This document shows positions 33,721-42,807 of a stretch of DNA of 64,000 nt, one piece after another. Origin of the DNA: a bacterium (GTDB lineage Bacteria; Bacillota; Clostridia; Lachnospirales; Lachnospiraceae); the NCBI GenBank assembly GCA_004562765.1, contig SFRL01000005.1, positions 1-64,000 on the forward strand, written 5' to 3'. The notes under the pieces are model-generated. The model was not told where the DNA came from and made no database searches. It saw only the letters and a list, made by a program, of their open reading frames with translations. Position 1 is the stretch's first letter. Each line of letters begins with the position of its first letter. Both the position numbers and the translations under genes were made by a program.

Positions 33721-34777
33721 TGCTTATTTCTCCTCTTAACGGTATCGCGTATGCTCCAAGTGTTATGTTGTCCTCGGATCCATTTAATAAAAGATCCTGC
33801 ACATCTATAACCCCGCTTACTGCTCCCATTTTTTCTGCTACTCTCAGGCCTCTAACTACAAGCGCGGCTTCATCCTCCCAAGTCTTGGCGAGTTCTAAAA
33901 AATATCCGTCTATCGCATTATTTAGATCCGGCAGGATGTCCGAAAAAATAACATCATCTGATAGCGTAAACTTCGCGCTGATATTTATGCTTGTTTCTTC
34001 TACCGGATAAATGTCTACTACGTGCCACCACGGCGCCATGCCTGCGCCGTCTCCCTGCTTGCCTATCGGGTCTATTTCCTCCTGCACCGCGGCTACAACC
34101 TCGTCTGCAGGCTTTGCGTAAAGGCTCGATAATATGTATGCATTGATTCTCTTTCTTTCCTTTGTCACGCGTTCCATTTTTACTGCGGCTACTCCCGGCA
34201 ATGATTTGATCGCCTTTTTGTACGCCGTCCGGTTGCCTGCCATGCTGTTATTATTTTTCTTTTCTGCCAGATAGCGCGCCCGGTATGCCTCTGTTTCCTC
34301 GTCTCCCGTCGCTTCCTCTACAAGCTCTGTTAATTCTCCCTTGAAATCCTCCGTGATAAATTCTATCGACAATAGCTCGTCTGCGGGTTTCACGTTTCCT
34401 GCGGATCCGGTCGTCTCGCATTGCAGATAATATTTGCCCGTATCTATCTTTTTTGTGCTTGTGTATGTCATGCTGCCGCACTCAAATCTTTCTCCAACTT
34501 CAAAGTCCGCATTGAATGTGGCAAGCCATACGGCAGCCGACGCCTCTTTGATCGGTATATTATCCTCGGATCCAAAAATGATTAGATGCTCTCTGTCGCA
34601 CGTTAACGGGCTGCTGTTTTCGTCTGCTACTTCCATATTGCTATATAATTCTTCAAATTCAGCTGCCGCAGGGGCTAATGCATAATTAACTAGCGTCCCC
34701 TCTCCGGTCGATATCCCGGCGTCTATCATTTCTTTCATTTCCTCTAACACGGTTTCGTAGTCTTTTCCATACTCCAT
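33710..34777 (-). CDS. Baseplate J-like protein
   Basis: The 355-residue protein matches the XkdT/gpJ baseplate wedge: LVNYALAPAAAEFEELYSNM near the start, GTMVYTS-like FECGSMTYTST, and ATGDEETEAYRARYLAEKKNNNSMAG in the middle. It shares one base with the upstream gene (TAATG-type coupling). It forms the baseplate wedge of the contractile tail. Confidence 0.9.
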   Translation of the reverse strand: MEYGKDYETVLEEMKEMIDAGISTGEGTLVNYALAPAAAEFEELYSNMEVADENSSPLTCDREHLIIFGSEDNIPIKEASAAVWLATFNADFEVGERFECGSMTYTSTKKIDTGKYYLQCETTGSAGNVKPADELLSIEFITEDFKGELTELVEEATGDEETEAYRARYLAEKKNNNSMAGNRTAYKKAIKSLPGVAAVKMERVTKERKRINAYILSSLYAKPADEVVAAVQEEIDPIGKQGDGAGMAPWWHVVDIYPVEETSINISAKFTLSDDVIFSDILPDLNNAIDGYFLELAKTWEDEAALVVRGLRVAEKMGAVSGVIDVQDLLLNGSEDNITLGAYAIPLRGEISNAN

Positions 34778-35202
34778 TATGCCGCTACCTCCGTTTCGTA
34801 TGTGTCGCTCGTTTCTTCCCCGTAAATTGTTGTAACGAATATTTCTGCCTTAAACCGGCCGTTTATGTATGATGCGTTCGTTACGCTTACGGCGGATATA
34901 TAATCGTTCGTTAAAAGACATTCTTCTATCATTCTGGCAGCCTCAACCTCTATATGCTCCGCGCTATATCCTTTGCCATATAAATCCTCTAACTCGCTGC
35001 CATATTCCCAACTGCAGATAAAATAGCGATATCTCGCTACTTGCAGCGCCAGATAGCACCATACTTTTACGGCCTCTATTCCCTCTACGATAATCCCGGT
35101 TAGCTGTCCGGTGTTAAAGTCTATCCCGTACTCTTTTGGTGTTTCTATTTCGTCGTTGGTTTCTTCAATATCTTCTACGACGTATGCAGGAAATAAGCTC
35201 AT
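34777..35202 (-). CDS. DUF2634 baseplate protein (XkdS-like)
   Basis: The 141-residue protein begins FPAYVVEDIEETNDEIETPKEY and contains YRYFICSWEYGSELEDLYGKG, the DUF2634/XkdS signature. This is the gp25-like lysozyme-fold wedge component. It overlaps the next gene upstream by four bases. Confidence 0.88.
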   Translation of the reverse strand: MSLFPAYVVEDIEETNDEIETPKEYGIDFNTGQLTGIIVEGIEAVKVWCYLALQVARYRYFICSWEYGSELEDLYGKGYSAEHIEVEAARMIEECLLTNDYISAVSVTNASYINGRFKAEIFVTTIYGEETSDTYETEVAA

Positions 35203-35567
35203 AACTCCACCAACCTTTCTATAATTACATATAGTTCGTCGCTCATTCTTTGCACCAATACCACATCACCCTTTTTTAAGGCTCCGTAAATCTTTACTTT
35301 GCTTTTCGTGGTTTTGATGTCAAGCAATTTGTGATTATGCCCCGATGTCGTGTTTGTGTCCGCTTCAATCGCTTCATTGCTTTTAATGTCCAGTTCGATT
35401 TCGTGATCCGTTAGGTGCTGCGCAATCAGATAGTCGTCGCTTTCTATCTCAATCTCTCCCACTCTGCAGGTGGTTGCGCTTGTCATTTCGCCAATCTGCA
35501 GCATGGGTGGGTTTTTAGCTGCTCCCTGCTCCCTCATTATCGTAATTATTTGTTCATACGGCCCCAT
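35199..35567 (-). CDS. DUF2577 baseplate protein (XkdR-like)
   Basis: The 122-residue protein has the DUF2577 layout: MGPYEQIITIMREQGAAKNP at the start, a middle with SGHNHKLLDI, and the C-terminal KKGDVVLVQRMSDELYVII. It lies between XkdQ- and XkdS-like genes as in PBSX. Confidence 0.85.
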   Translation of the reverse strand: MGPYEQIITIMREQGAAKNPPMLQIGEMTSATTCRVGEIEIESDDYLIAQHLTDHEIELDIKSNEAIEADTNTTSGHNHKLLDIKTTKSKVKIYGALKKGDVVLVQRMSDELYVIIERLVEL

Positions 35568-35579
35568 GCTGCATCCCTC

Positions 35580-36815
35580 CTATGCTTTTTGCAGATTTTT
35601 ACTGTAAACATAGCCGCTATCCGATCCGGCTGTGGCGTAATACCAAGCCGTGCCGCTAACATACGTGTATTTTCCATCGCATTTTACTGTAGTGCCTTTT
35701 TTCAGCGTTTTTACGGCTTTGTTGCTGCGTCCTGCTGCCGTCCTCATAATCGTGGTGTTGGAAATCACCGTGTATGTGCCCGCTACATCCTTGTCCGATC
35801 CACTCCCGGCCTTTTTCTTGCTGCTTCCTCCGGTGCTGTCCGCCTCTTTTTCGTCCATCACATTTTTAAAACTCAGTTCTAGGCTCATTTTGTGCTGTCC
35901 GCCCTCCCAAGTGTGCGTGTCGTTTGATATCCAAAACAAGCCGGTCAGCCCGGTTGCTGCGTCATAAACTTTAATTCCGTCTCCGGCTACGCACTTTATG
36001 TTGCCGCTTATAGCCTCAATGTTCACGTTCTTTTCTACGCCGTTTAGCATATTTTTCGCCGCTGCGTTGGCATTTACGCCACTCTCTTTTGTATAGATTT
36101 CTTGGTATATGCCATAGCGCTTGATATGAGCATCATTCTTTACTACTCCGATTTGTTTGCCTTTATCTGAGTAAATCTTTACTTGGTCTACCATGTTTTC
36201 TATGGTTTCCTCGTATGATGCCGCAGTGATATTTTTATATTCGTCCAGTGTATAGCCTTTTACTACAGTGCCCTTTACCTTTACGCATAGTTTTTTGCCC
36301 TGCATGTATGCCATGTACTTTTTCCCGGTTGTTTTAGCTGCTTTTGTGTAGGCAATCATGATAATTTCATATAGACTGCTGCCGTCTATAATCATTTTCT
36401 TGATTGCTTTCTTTGTGCTTGCTATTTCTCCCGTTGCGATCCCGTATCTTTTGCAGATCTCCTTTGTAATCGCCTCCGGCGTTTTGTTCTTAAAGTTCTG
36501 CTTATGTTTGGTTCTCAGCAAATGATCCATGAGGTCGCGCACCTTGTATGTTACTGTGCCTATCTCTGCCTTTTTCTCTCCCGTCTGAATCTCTCCGTAG
36601 AAAATATTTTGTTTATCTTCGTAAAGGGCTATGATGTCGCCTACCGCTAAATTTAGTTTTAGCTCTTTTATGTTTGGGTCGTTCGGTGCGTTTAGCACGG
36701 TTATGTCCGCCTCTCTCGCCGCCTGCTCTACCGATCCGCTCCATGTTACCGCACCTACACATTTTGTTATGTCATAGGTCTTGCCGTTGCTTTTCTTTGT
36801 CCACTTGATTGTCAT
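35580..36815 (-). CDS. XkdQ-like baseplate hub protein with SH3 tail
   Basis: The 411-residue protein has the XkdQ/late-control-D like hub region (about 1-320: DITKCVGAVTWSGSVEQAAR, LNAPNDPNIKELKL, YSDKGKQIGVVKND). A Ser/Gly/Lys linker leads to a C-terminal SH3-like domain (about 350-411, TVISNTTIMRTAAGRSNKAVKTLKKG). Hubs anchor the baseplate; the SH3 part may bind the wall. It overlaps the LysM gene by four bases. Confidence 0.85.
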   Translation of the reverse strand: MTIKWTKKSNGKTYDITKCVGAVTWSGSVEQAAREADITVLNAPNDPNIKELKLNLAVGDIIALYEDKQNIFYGEIQTGEKKAEIGTVTYKVRDLMDHLLRTKHKQNFKNKTPEAITKEICKRYGIATGEIASTKKAIKKMIIDGSSLYEIIMIAYTKAAKTTGKKYMAYMQGKKLCVKVKGTVVKGYTLDEYKNITAASYEETIENMVDQVKIYSDKGKQIGVVKNDAHIKRYGIYQEIYTKESGVNANAAAKNMLNGVEKNVNIEAISGNIKCVAGDGIKVYDAATGLTGLFWISNDTHTWEGGQHKMSLELSFKNVMDEKEADSTGGSSKKKAGSGSDKDVAGTYTVISNTTIMRTAAGRSNKAVKTLKKGTTVKCDGKYTYVSGTAWYYATAGSDSGYVYSKNLQKA

Positions 36816-37390
36816 TGTGGTATAGTAATCTTCTTTCCTACCGGCGGCGTCTTTTTGTTCGTCATTTTATTTGCCTTTTGGATCTTTTTGGCATTTTTCG
36901 ACGATCCGGTATATTTTTTCGCCAATCCTTTCCAAGTGTCCCCCGCTTTAGCGGTAACTGTTTTTGCGGTCGCTTTCTTGGTTGATCTCTTTTTCGTCGG
37001 TCTACGGTATCGCTTGATCTCTATTGTGTAATAGATGTCTCCGGTGCCGTCCTGTTCTTTCCATTCAAAACTTTCTATTGTAGCCTCATAATTGATAAGC
37101 GCAGGAGCGGTCATTACCAATCTGATAACGCCGCCCTTTTTCATTCTCTTTATCAGTTTCACGGATTCTTCCGGCGACGGATATCCGCTATACTGATCGT
37201 AATACATGGGATTTTTAGGGAAATGTGCTGATAATGTTACGGTTTCCAGTTTTTGAAGCCCCAACAAATTAACCTCGCCCAATGCATTAACTGTTTCTGT
37301 TTTGTTGTCCTGCTGCCCGCTTTCGGCTACCTCTGCAGGCAAAATGGGTAGTCTGTATTCTGTGCTTCCTTGTTTTAGCCATATTTCCAT
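36812..37390 (-). CDS. LysM tail protein (XkdP-like)
   Basis: The 192-residue protein has an N-terminal phage domain (LPAEVAESGQQDNKTETVNA, FPKNPMYYDQ), a basic linker, and a C-terminal LysM domain at about 140-192 (VTAKAGDTWKGLAKKYTGSS to PVGKKITIPQ). LysM binds peptidoglycan or chitin-like glycans. XkdP-type proteins sit between tape measure and hub and help the tail cross the wall. Confidence 0.88.
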   Translation of the reverse strand: MEIWLKQGSTEYRLPILPAEVAESGQQDNKTETVNALGEVNLLGLQKLETVTLSAHFPKNPMYYDQYSGYPSPEESVKLIKRMKKGGVIRLVMTAPALINYEATIESFEWKEQDGTGDIYYTIEIKRYRRPTKKRSTKKATAKTVTAKAGDTWKGLAKKYTGSSKNAKKIQKANKMTNKKTPPVGKKITIPQ

Positions 37391-39676
37391 TTAACATACC
37401 CCCATATTCAATGCTGTGTTCTTTAGTTTTGTCGCAAGTGCTGCGGCAATTGCCTCAATATCTTGCTGATCTCTCACGATGATCTGATCTGCCAATTTAG
37501 GAATAGATATTTTTACTTCTTTGCCGCCGTTTTCTTTGCTCTTTCCTCCCTCTAGCTTGGCTAATCTGCTCTCGATCATTGATAGCTTGGCATTTGATAT
37601 ATTCTTTGCCATTCTTACGCTCTGGTCGTGCGGATATACTCTTGTTCCTCTTGGTAGGTCTACGATTTCTCCGCCTCTTTCGTTGATCTGTGCCAGTCCT
37701 CCAAGCCAGTTTTGCGTACCCCTTGCCAACGCAGGAATTTTAGGTACGTTGATTTTAAATTCTTTTCCGCCAACTCCCGGTACCCAATCCGGAATTTTTA
37801 CGCCCAACTTGTTGATTCCGCTAATTGCTCCGTTCACCAATCCTATGATTCCGTTAATTGGAGTTTTCACCAATGCAACAATCGCCGTTCCCCATCCAGA
37901 AAAGAACGTTTTCAAGCCGTTAAATGCTTTTTTCCAGTCTCCGCAAAATACCCCGGATATGAACGTCGCCAATCCTCTGAACATTTTTATTATTCCGCTT
38001 GCGTAATCCATTAACCCGGATGCCAAGCCGGATGCAAGGCCTACTATCGCGCTAAATCCTACTTTGATTCTTGCTACAAATGATTTTGCTATAAATGTTA
38101 CTATAGGTCTTAAAAATTCTACTATTTTCTTGAAAATTATGCCTAATTCCGTAACGATCGGGCCGATTTGCTCTTTTATTTCTCGGAATTTTGTTTTAAA
38201 CTTCTCTCCGCTTGCCCCGGATGCTGCAAACGCGCTTTTAATGGAATTTTTTAATCTGGTTGCTGCTGCCTTGATCTTGTCCCAATTTTTATATACCAAT
38301 ACTCCTGCGGCAACCAGTGCCACTAATATAGCAATCACTGCGCCCGCCGGGCTTGCGATAATTCCCATTATTCCGCTTGCTTTTGCAATTGCTCCGGTTA
38401 CTTTTCCAAACGCTGACGTTACTTTTCCGATTGTAGATACTGTTTTTCCAAAAATAAGCAATGTAGGCCCGATAGCTGCGGCCACCCCTGCAAATTTCAT
38501 AATCATGCTTACCTGTGCGTCGCTCAGTCCGTTAAACCAATCCGTAGCTTTCTGCACCCACGACGCCGCATTTTTTATGTATGGCAGCAATTTGTCGCCT
38601 ATCGTGATCGCAGCTCCCTCTAATGCTGATTTTAATAACGTCAGTTGCCCGTTGAGGTTGTTCAGCTGTGTTTGTGCTGCTGATTCCGCAGCTCCCCCGC
38701 TGTTCTTTATACTTTTTGCAAGCGCGTTGTAATCTTCCGTTGATGTGTTGATGATTGCCAACATGCCTGCCATGCTTTCTTTTCCAAATATCTGTTTTGC
38801 ATAAGCCGCCTGCTGATCTTCTGTTAATCCCTTGAATGATCCCTGCAGGTTCTTTATTACTTCTCCCCATGTTTTCATGGATCCATCTTGGTTCGTGATG
38901 CTTATGCCTAATGCGTCCATTGCCGCTTTCATCTTTGAAGTCGGCGCCGCCATATTTGCAATGGCGTTTTTCAGTGTTGTTCCTGCTTGCGATCCCTTAA
39001 TTCCTTGATTTCCCATGACCGCCAGTGATGTTGTCACTTCGTCAATAGAATATCCCATTGTTCCGCATATCGCTCCGCAGTATTTATAACTCTCTCCTAA
39101 TGTATTAACCGATACATTTGCGCTCGTACACGCTTTTGTCATTGTGTCCGCAAATAGTGCGCTGTCCTTTGCACTATATCCAAATGCGCTGATTGCATCC
39201 GTCATAATATCAGACGTTGCCGCTAAGTCGGTTCCGCTCGCGCTTGCAAGGTCTAATATGCCTTTTAGACCGGCTACGTTATCCGCTGCTGTCCATCCTG
39301 CCATGCCGGTATATTGCATGGCTGCCGCACACTCCTGCGCGCTCCATGCGGTTGATGCTCCTAAGTCCTTGCCTAACTTCGTTAGTGTTTTGAAGTCGTC
39401 CCCGGTGGCTCCCGTGATCGCCTGCACATTGCTCATTGCGCTTTCATAGTCTGCGGCTGTCTTTATAGCTGCCGTTCCTATTGCTGCTACCGGTGCGGTT
39501 ATTCCTTTTGTCAATGCGGATCCGGCGGACGATATCGTTTTTCCTGTGTTTTGCAGTGTTTTCCCGGTCGCTTTTGCCGTTACACTTATGTTGCGCATTG
39601 CCTTTAATGTTTCCTGCGACGGCTTTGTAAATTTGTCTATGTACTGTATTACAGTGCTTATAACTCGCGTCCCCAC
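37391..39676 (-). CDS. Tail tape measure protein
   Basis: The 761-residue protein has a coiled-coil N-terminus and a TP901-1 type core (about 95-330: AMQYTGMAGWTAADNVAGL, YSIDEVTTSLAVMGNQGIKG). Hydrophobic segments around 395-460 and a Gly-rich C-terminal half complete the family layout. It starts at a GTG; its GAGGAGG site lies inside the end of the frameshifted chaperone frame. Length sets tail length. Confidence 0.92.
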   Translation of the reverse strand: MGTRVISTVIQYIDKFTKPSQETLKAMRNISVTAKATGKTLQNTGKTISSAGSALTKGITAPVAAIGTAAIKTAADYESAMSNVQAITGATGDDFKTLTKLGKDLGASTAWSAQECAAAMQYTGMAGWTAADNVAGLKGILDLASASGTDLAATSDIMTDAISAFGYSAKDSALFADTMTKACTSANVSVNTLGESYKYCGAICGTMGYSIDEVTTSLAVMGNQGIKGSQAGTTLKNAIANMAAPTSKMKAAMDALGISITNQDGSMKTWGEVIKNLQGSFKGLTEDQQAAYAKQIFGKESMAGMLAIINTSTEDYNALAKSIKNSGGAAESAAQTQLNNLNGQLTLLKSALEGAAITIGDKLLPYIKNAASWVQKATDWFNGLSDAQVSMIMKFAGVAAAIGPTLLIFGKTVSTIGKVTSAFGKVTGAIAKASGIMGIIASPAGAVIAILVALVAAGVLVYKNWDKIKAAATRLKNSIKSAFAASGASGEKFKTKFREIKEQIGPIVTELGIIFKKIVEFLRPIVTFIAKSFVARIKVGFSAIVGLASGLASGLMDYASGIIKMFRGLATFISGVFCGDWKKAFNGLKTFFSGWGTAIVALVKTPINGIIGLVNGAISGINKLGVKIPDWVPGVGGKEFKINVPKIPALARGTQNWLGGLAQINERGGEIVDLPRGTRVYPHDQSVRMAKNISNAKLSMIESRLAKLEGGKSKENGGKEVKISIPKLADQIIVRDQQDIEAIAAALATKLKNTALNMGVC

Positions 39677-39679
39677 GCC

Positions 39680-39865
39680 TTATACCTCCTCTCCGGATCC
39701 GAATAATTGTTTTAATTCCTCGTTTCTATCTTCGATGTATTGTTGCATGTATGCGTGCGCTATGCGCTTGGCTCCGTAGGGGAGCTGCATATACTCCCCC
39801 ATCTTCCAATGCAAAAACCGATAGTGTAGGTAATCAAATTGCACATCACTATCGGTTTCTATTAG
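39680..39865 (-). CDS. Frameshift extension of the tail assembly chaperone
   Basis: This 61-codon frame has no start of its own in the right place and begins exactly at the -1 position of the slippery site. It reads LIETDSDVQFDYLHYRFLHW to LFGSGEEV and stops six bases before the tape measure start. Fused through the slip, it gives a product of about 204 residues, the counterpart of lambda gpGT. It holds the tape-measure-binding part in other phages. Confidence 0.8.
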   Translation of the reverse strand, partial: LIETDSDVQFDYLHYRFLHWKMGEYMQLPYGAKRIAHAYMQQYIEDRNEELKQLFGSGEEV

Positions 39866-40293
39866 TTTTTTATCTGTTTGTCGGTGTCGTCTCCAATATC
39901 AAATCCGGCCAACTTGTTGATCTCGGTGCTGATCTTGTTAACTTCTCCCTTGAATAATTTCAGTGCTGCATCACTCGGCGTTGCCACTCCTAAATGCTTT
40001 AATAACTCAGAATCTTTAAGTGGCGGATCTACGACTGCTGCCGCAACCAAGATCGCATTTGTTTCCAGTGCCTTTTTAATAATCGGATTGCCCTCGTCGT
40101 CAAGCCCGGTCGCAGTAATATCTAATACCTCCTGCGGGCCAAGCGCTTTAATGGTGATATTTGTGGGTTCCCCGAATAACTCGGTTAATTGCCTGCTCTT
40201 GATCTGCAGTGTTTTTTCTTTGTCAAATTCTCCTTTGTCGATCTTTAATAACTTCTCTGCTAAATTCATGCTTAATCCCTCCGTTTTTTCCAA
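39862..40293 (-). CDS. Tail assembly chaperone, short form (XkdN-like)
   Basis: The 143-residue protein lies between tail tube and tape measure, as XkdN does. It begins MNLAEKLLKIDKGEFDKEKT (after an upstream MEKTEGLS extension) and ends DDTDKQIKN. Its last codons ATA AAA AAC and the following TAA contain the slippery heptamer A AAA AAC (39865-39871). It coats the tape measure during tail assembly. The start may be the ATG at 40269 rather than 40293. Confidence 0.85.
   Translation of the reverse strand: MEKTEGLSMNLAEKLLKIDKGEFDKEKTLQIKSRQLTELFGEPTNITIKALGPQEVLDITATGLDDEGNPIIKKALETNAILVAAAVVDPPLKDSELLKHLGVATPSDAALKLFKGEVNKISTEINKLAGFDIGDDTDKQIKN
39865..39871 (-). promoter_or_regulatory. Programmed -1 frameshift heptamer A AAA AAC
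   Basis: On the minus strand the zero-frame codons ATA AAA AAC TAA hold the canonical X XXY YYZ heptamer A AAA AAC immediately before the stop. Slipping back one base lets ribosomes skip the TAA and read 61 more codons. Position, motif and the conserved downstream frame all agree with tail-chaperone frameshifting. Confidence 0.85.
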
Positions 40294-40294
40294 A

Positions 40295-40322
40295 TAAAAA
40301 AAGGGCTGCTATGCGCAGCCCT
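40295..40322 (-). terminator. Terminator between tail tube and chaperone genes
   Basis: AGGGCTGC (40302-40309) pairs with GCAGCCCT (40315-40322), and on the minus strand seven T follow directly. It is a strong intrinsic terminator inside the late operon and would reduce expression of chaperone and tape measure relative to the abundant tube and sheath. Confidence 0.88.
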
Positions 40323-40332
40323 GCGGTTCTGT

Positions 40333-40764
40333 TTATGAGCTTGTTTCGATCGGATCCCAATCGTCGTAGGTAAATCCGTATGTTCTTTCGCCTAACTTGC
40401 CTGCCTCAAAATCTGCAAGCACCATTTTGTCAAGTATGCAATTGTAGTATGCTACTCTCTCCGCGCCTACTGCGTCCGGATCGTTCACGTTGGAAATAAT
40501 TGTGTGTACTGGTGTTTTTCCTGCCTTAACTGCCGCCTGTTCTTTCTTCATCACGCTATCATTAACGTGGTGTATCTTAAATTCTCCTTTCGGCTCTAAA
40601 CCGGTGATTTTCTGTCCCTCCGTCATTCTCTGTACCTGCGGCACCGCAGTTTTCTTATATCCAACTTCCGCTTTAAATGCTATAAGCTCTGCCATGTACT
40701 CGCCGTCGTACCAAATCTGTCCCCAAGTTCCGTTAATAACTTGGTTTGCTCTGAAATCTTTCAT
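40333..40764 (-). CDS. Tail tube protein (XkdM-like)
   Basis: The 143-residue protein begins MKDFRANQVINGTWGQIWYDGEYM, matching XkdM/DUF2001 tube proteins. It forms the rigid inner tube through which DNA passes. It lies directly after the sheath gene, as in PBSX and other myophages. Confidence 0.92.
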   Translation of the reverse strand: MKDFRANQVINGTWGQIWYDGEYMAELIAFKAEVGYKKTAVPQVQRMTEGQKITGLEPKGEFKIHHVNDSVMKKEQAAVKAGKTPVHTIISNVNDPDAVGAERVAYYNCILDKMVLADFEAGKLGERTYGFTYDDWDPIETSS

Positions 40765-40783
40765 TTCGCATTATCCTCCTCTC

Positions 40784-41932
40784 TTAGATTGCAATGGGCA
40801 AATCTACATCCTCCATAGCGTCTAAGATCGTTACGTTTGCTTTCAGCATTACGCGCGATCCAGTGTCTAACTTTGCAATCGCTGCATCGTCAAGCGCCGC
40901 TAATTCCTCCTCGGTGTATTTCCCTTTTCCGATCAAATATACTTTGATCGCGTCAATATCAAATTCAACACTAAAATTATCTGCTACAATTCCGTCGATA
41001 TTCAGCTGCTTAAAATACATCTTGATGGCGGCGATCAGTACGCATTTGTTGTCGTAGCTGTTGGAATACTTGCCTAAATAGTCATCCTCGATTGCGTTTT
41101 CAAGGTCGTCTGCAATCAGATCCATACAGTCTATGATCTTGCACTTCTTGTAGCTGTCTCCCTTGCCCTGCACGGTTGTAACAAATGAATTTACCGCCCT
41201 CGATGTCTTTACTTTCTCTCCATCGTAAAATACGATAAATTCTCCGTTGCCTACTGCTTCGTCGATATCTTCCTTGCGTTCGCAATCGTCCAATTCGCGC
41301 AGCGGCGCGTATGTTGCGGAAATGGTTAACGGTGTACCGCAAAGAAGCCCTGCAATGCGTGCGCAATACTGCTCTGCGGTATATTCTGTTTTTACGCGGC
41401 TTGTCGTTCCGTCCTCGTTTGTAATATTCTCAGCATAAACATTTTTGTTTACGGTGTAATTTATTACACCCTCGTTATCCGCGTCCATATTCGGTAATAC
41501 GGCTTTGATCCTCTTTTTCGCGGTGCGCATTGACTTGACCCATGTTGCAATCTCCTGCGTTTTTCCATCTGTTGATACGGTGGGAATTGCCAGGTAATCA
41601 AATTTGATGTGCTTCCATGCCTCCTGCGCTGCTGTGTATGCCGCTCCTACCGCTTCGCTGTCTGCGTCTTTTCCGATTCCCATGCCATATACCAATACTT
41701 TGATCGGGGCTGTCTGATACCCCATTAACGCCAACTTTATCTGTGCCTTTGTTGTGTCGTCTAATGCGCTCGGGATGTCCCCGGTTGATGTCACTACAAC
41801 CGGATTTTTCAGCGGTGCTAAAATTTCGTCTTTTACTCCCAAGAGAACAACCCCGCGCGATCCTCTCGCTATGGCGCTTGCTCCTTTTTCGGTAAAGGAA
41901 ATATTGATTTCCGGTGCCTTTAATTTGCTCAT
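40784..41932 (-). CDS. Contractile tail sheath protein (XkdK-like)
   Basis: The 382-residue protein fits short myophage sheaths: APEINISFTEKGASAIARGS near the start, LVYGMG in the middle, and the C-terminal sheath core (FVTTVQGKGDSYKKCKIIDCMDLIADD to GSRVMLKANVTILDAMEDVD). It forms the contractile outer tube, proving this is a myophage. Confidence 0.93.
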   Translation of the reverse strand: MSKLKAPEINISFTEKGASAIARGSRGVVLLGVKDEILAPLKNPVVVTSTGDIPSALDDTTKAQIKLALMGYQTAPIKVLVYGMGIGKDADSEAVGAAYTAAQEAWKHIKFDYLAIPTVSTDGKTQEIATWVKSMRTAKKRIKAVLPNMDADNEGVINYTVNKNVYAENITNEDGTTSRVKTEYTAEQYCARIAGLLCGTPLTISATYAPLRELDDCERKEDIDEAVGNGEFIVFYDGEKVKTSRAVNSFVTTVQGKGDSYKKCKIIDCMDLIADDLENAIEDDYLGKYSNSYDNKCVLIAAIKMYFKQLNIDGIVADNFSVEFDIDAIKVYLIGKGKYTEEELAALDDAAIAKLDTGSRVMLKANVTILDAMEDVDLPIAI

Positions 41933-41938
41933 TGCTTT

Positions 41939-42382
41939 TTATTCCTCCTCGCTTTTCTTGATGGCTACGTCGTATTCTTCCGCCGTTTCAGCTGTTTCCC
42001 GCGGCGTAGTGTTCTCGTAATAATCGAAATCCACGGATATTTGCAAAATATCCGATTTTTGCCCTACATAATCGTGCGTCATTTCTCCGACTGTCAATTT
42101 CCTATCCTCGATCTTTACTATCATGCCAAATGCTTCCCGCACCGTGTCCAATAGTTTCATCTGATCCAGTTCGTTTACTGTCTGTTGGAAATATGTAATC
42201 TTGATTGTAAAGCCGGATTTCGCATAATTTTGTGTTTCTCTCTTAAATGGCTTGTCTATCATTTCGATAAACAGCGACGGGGTATCATACCCCTGCGTCA
42301 CATCTTTGCCGTATGTCTTTAGGCCCGTGGCACTCTCTAACAAGTCATTTATTGCCGTCTTGATCGCAACGTGTGATAGCAT
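41939..42382 (-). CDS. Tail terminator/completion protein (DUF6838-like)
   Basis: The 147-residue protein has the layout of the small tail-end proteins that precede the sheath gene (LSHVAIKTAINDLLESATGL, FKRETQNYAKSGFTIKITYF). It shares one base with the upstream gp10-like gene. It likely caps the tail tube at the head side. Confidence 0.75.
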   Translation of the reverse strand: MLSHVAIKTAINDLLESATGLKTYGKDVTQGYDTPSLFIEMIDKPFKRETQNYAKSGFTIKITYFQQTVNELDQMKLLDTVREAFGMIVKIEDRKLTVGEMTHDYVGQKSDILQISVDFDYYENTTPRETAETAEEYDVAIKKSEEE

Positions 42383-42807
42383 TATAAATTGTGCCTCCTA
42401 AATATATCGTCCCGGATTTTTTCAAATCTTTCTGGTATAATATCTTGATACTCATTTCTTGTTTGTTCCATCATGTGTTTTCCCGGAACCCATCCTATAA
42501 CTTTTCCCCCGCGCACCAAGTTGTGCCCGTTTTCTACCAAATGAAAATGTCGCGCCGAATTGTACACAAACGCCAGTGATGTGTCTCCCTCTATTTTGGT
42601 TTTTACCCCGAATTTATTCCGCAGTTTCTTAGATGCGTCCTTTTCTTCGTCGGTTCCGTCCGGTGTTCTCTCTTTGCAGCTTTTTTTAAACTCATTTGCT
42701 ACTTTTCTTAATCCGCTGCGCATTTCCTTTGGGTATTCGTTTGTGGCAAATTTCAAATCGTTTTCCAGTTCTTCTATGCCATCTATTTCAAAATCAAAAT
42801 TAGCCAT
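42382..42807 (-). CDS. HK97 gp10-like neck/tail component
   Basis: The 141-residue protein (FDFEIDGIEELENDLKFATN, LRKVANEFKKSCKERTPDGT, NSARHFHLVENGHNLVRG) matches the HK97 gp10 family. It overlaps the upstream head-closure gene by eight bases. Confidence 0.88.
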   Translation of the reverse strand: MANFDFEIDGIEELENDLKFATNEYPKEMRSGLRKVANEFKKSCKERTPDGTDEEKDASKKLRNKFGVKTKIEGDTSLAFVYNSARHFHLVENGHNLVRGGKVIGWVPGKHMMEQTRNEYQDIIPERFEKIRDDIFRRHNL

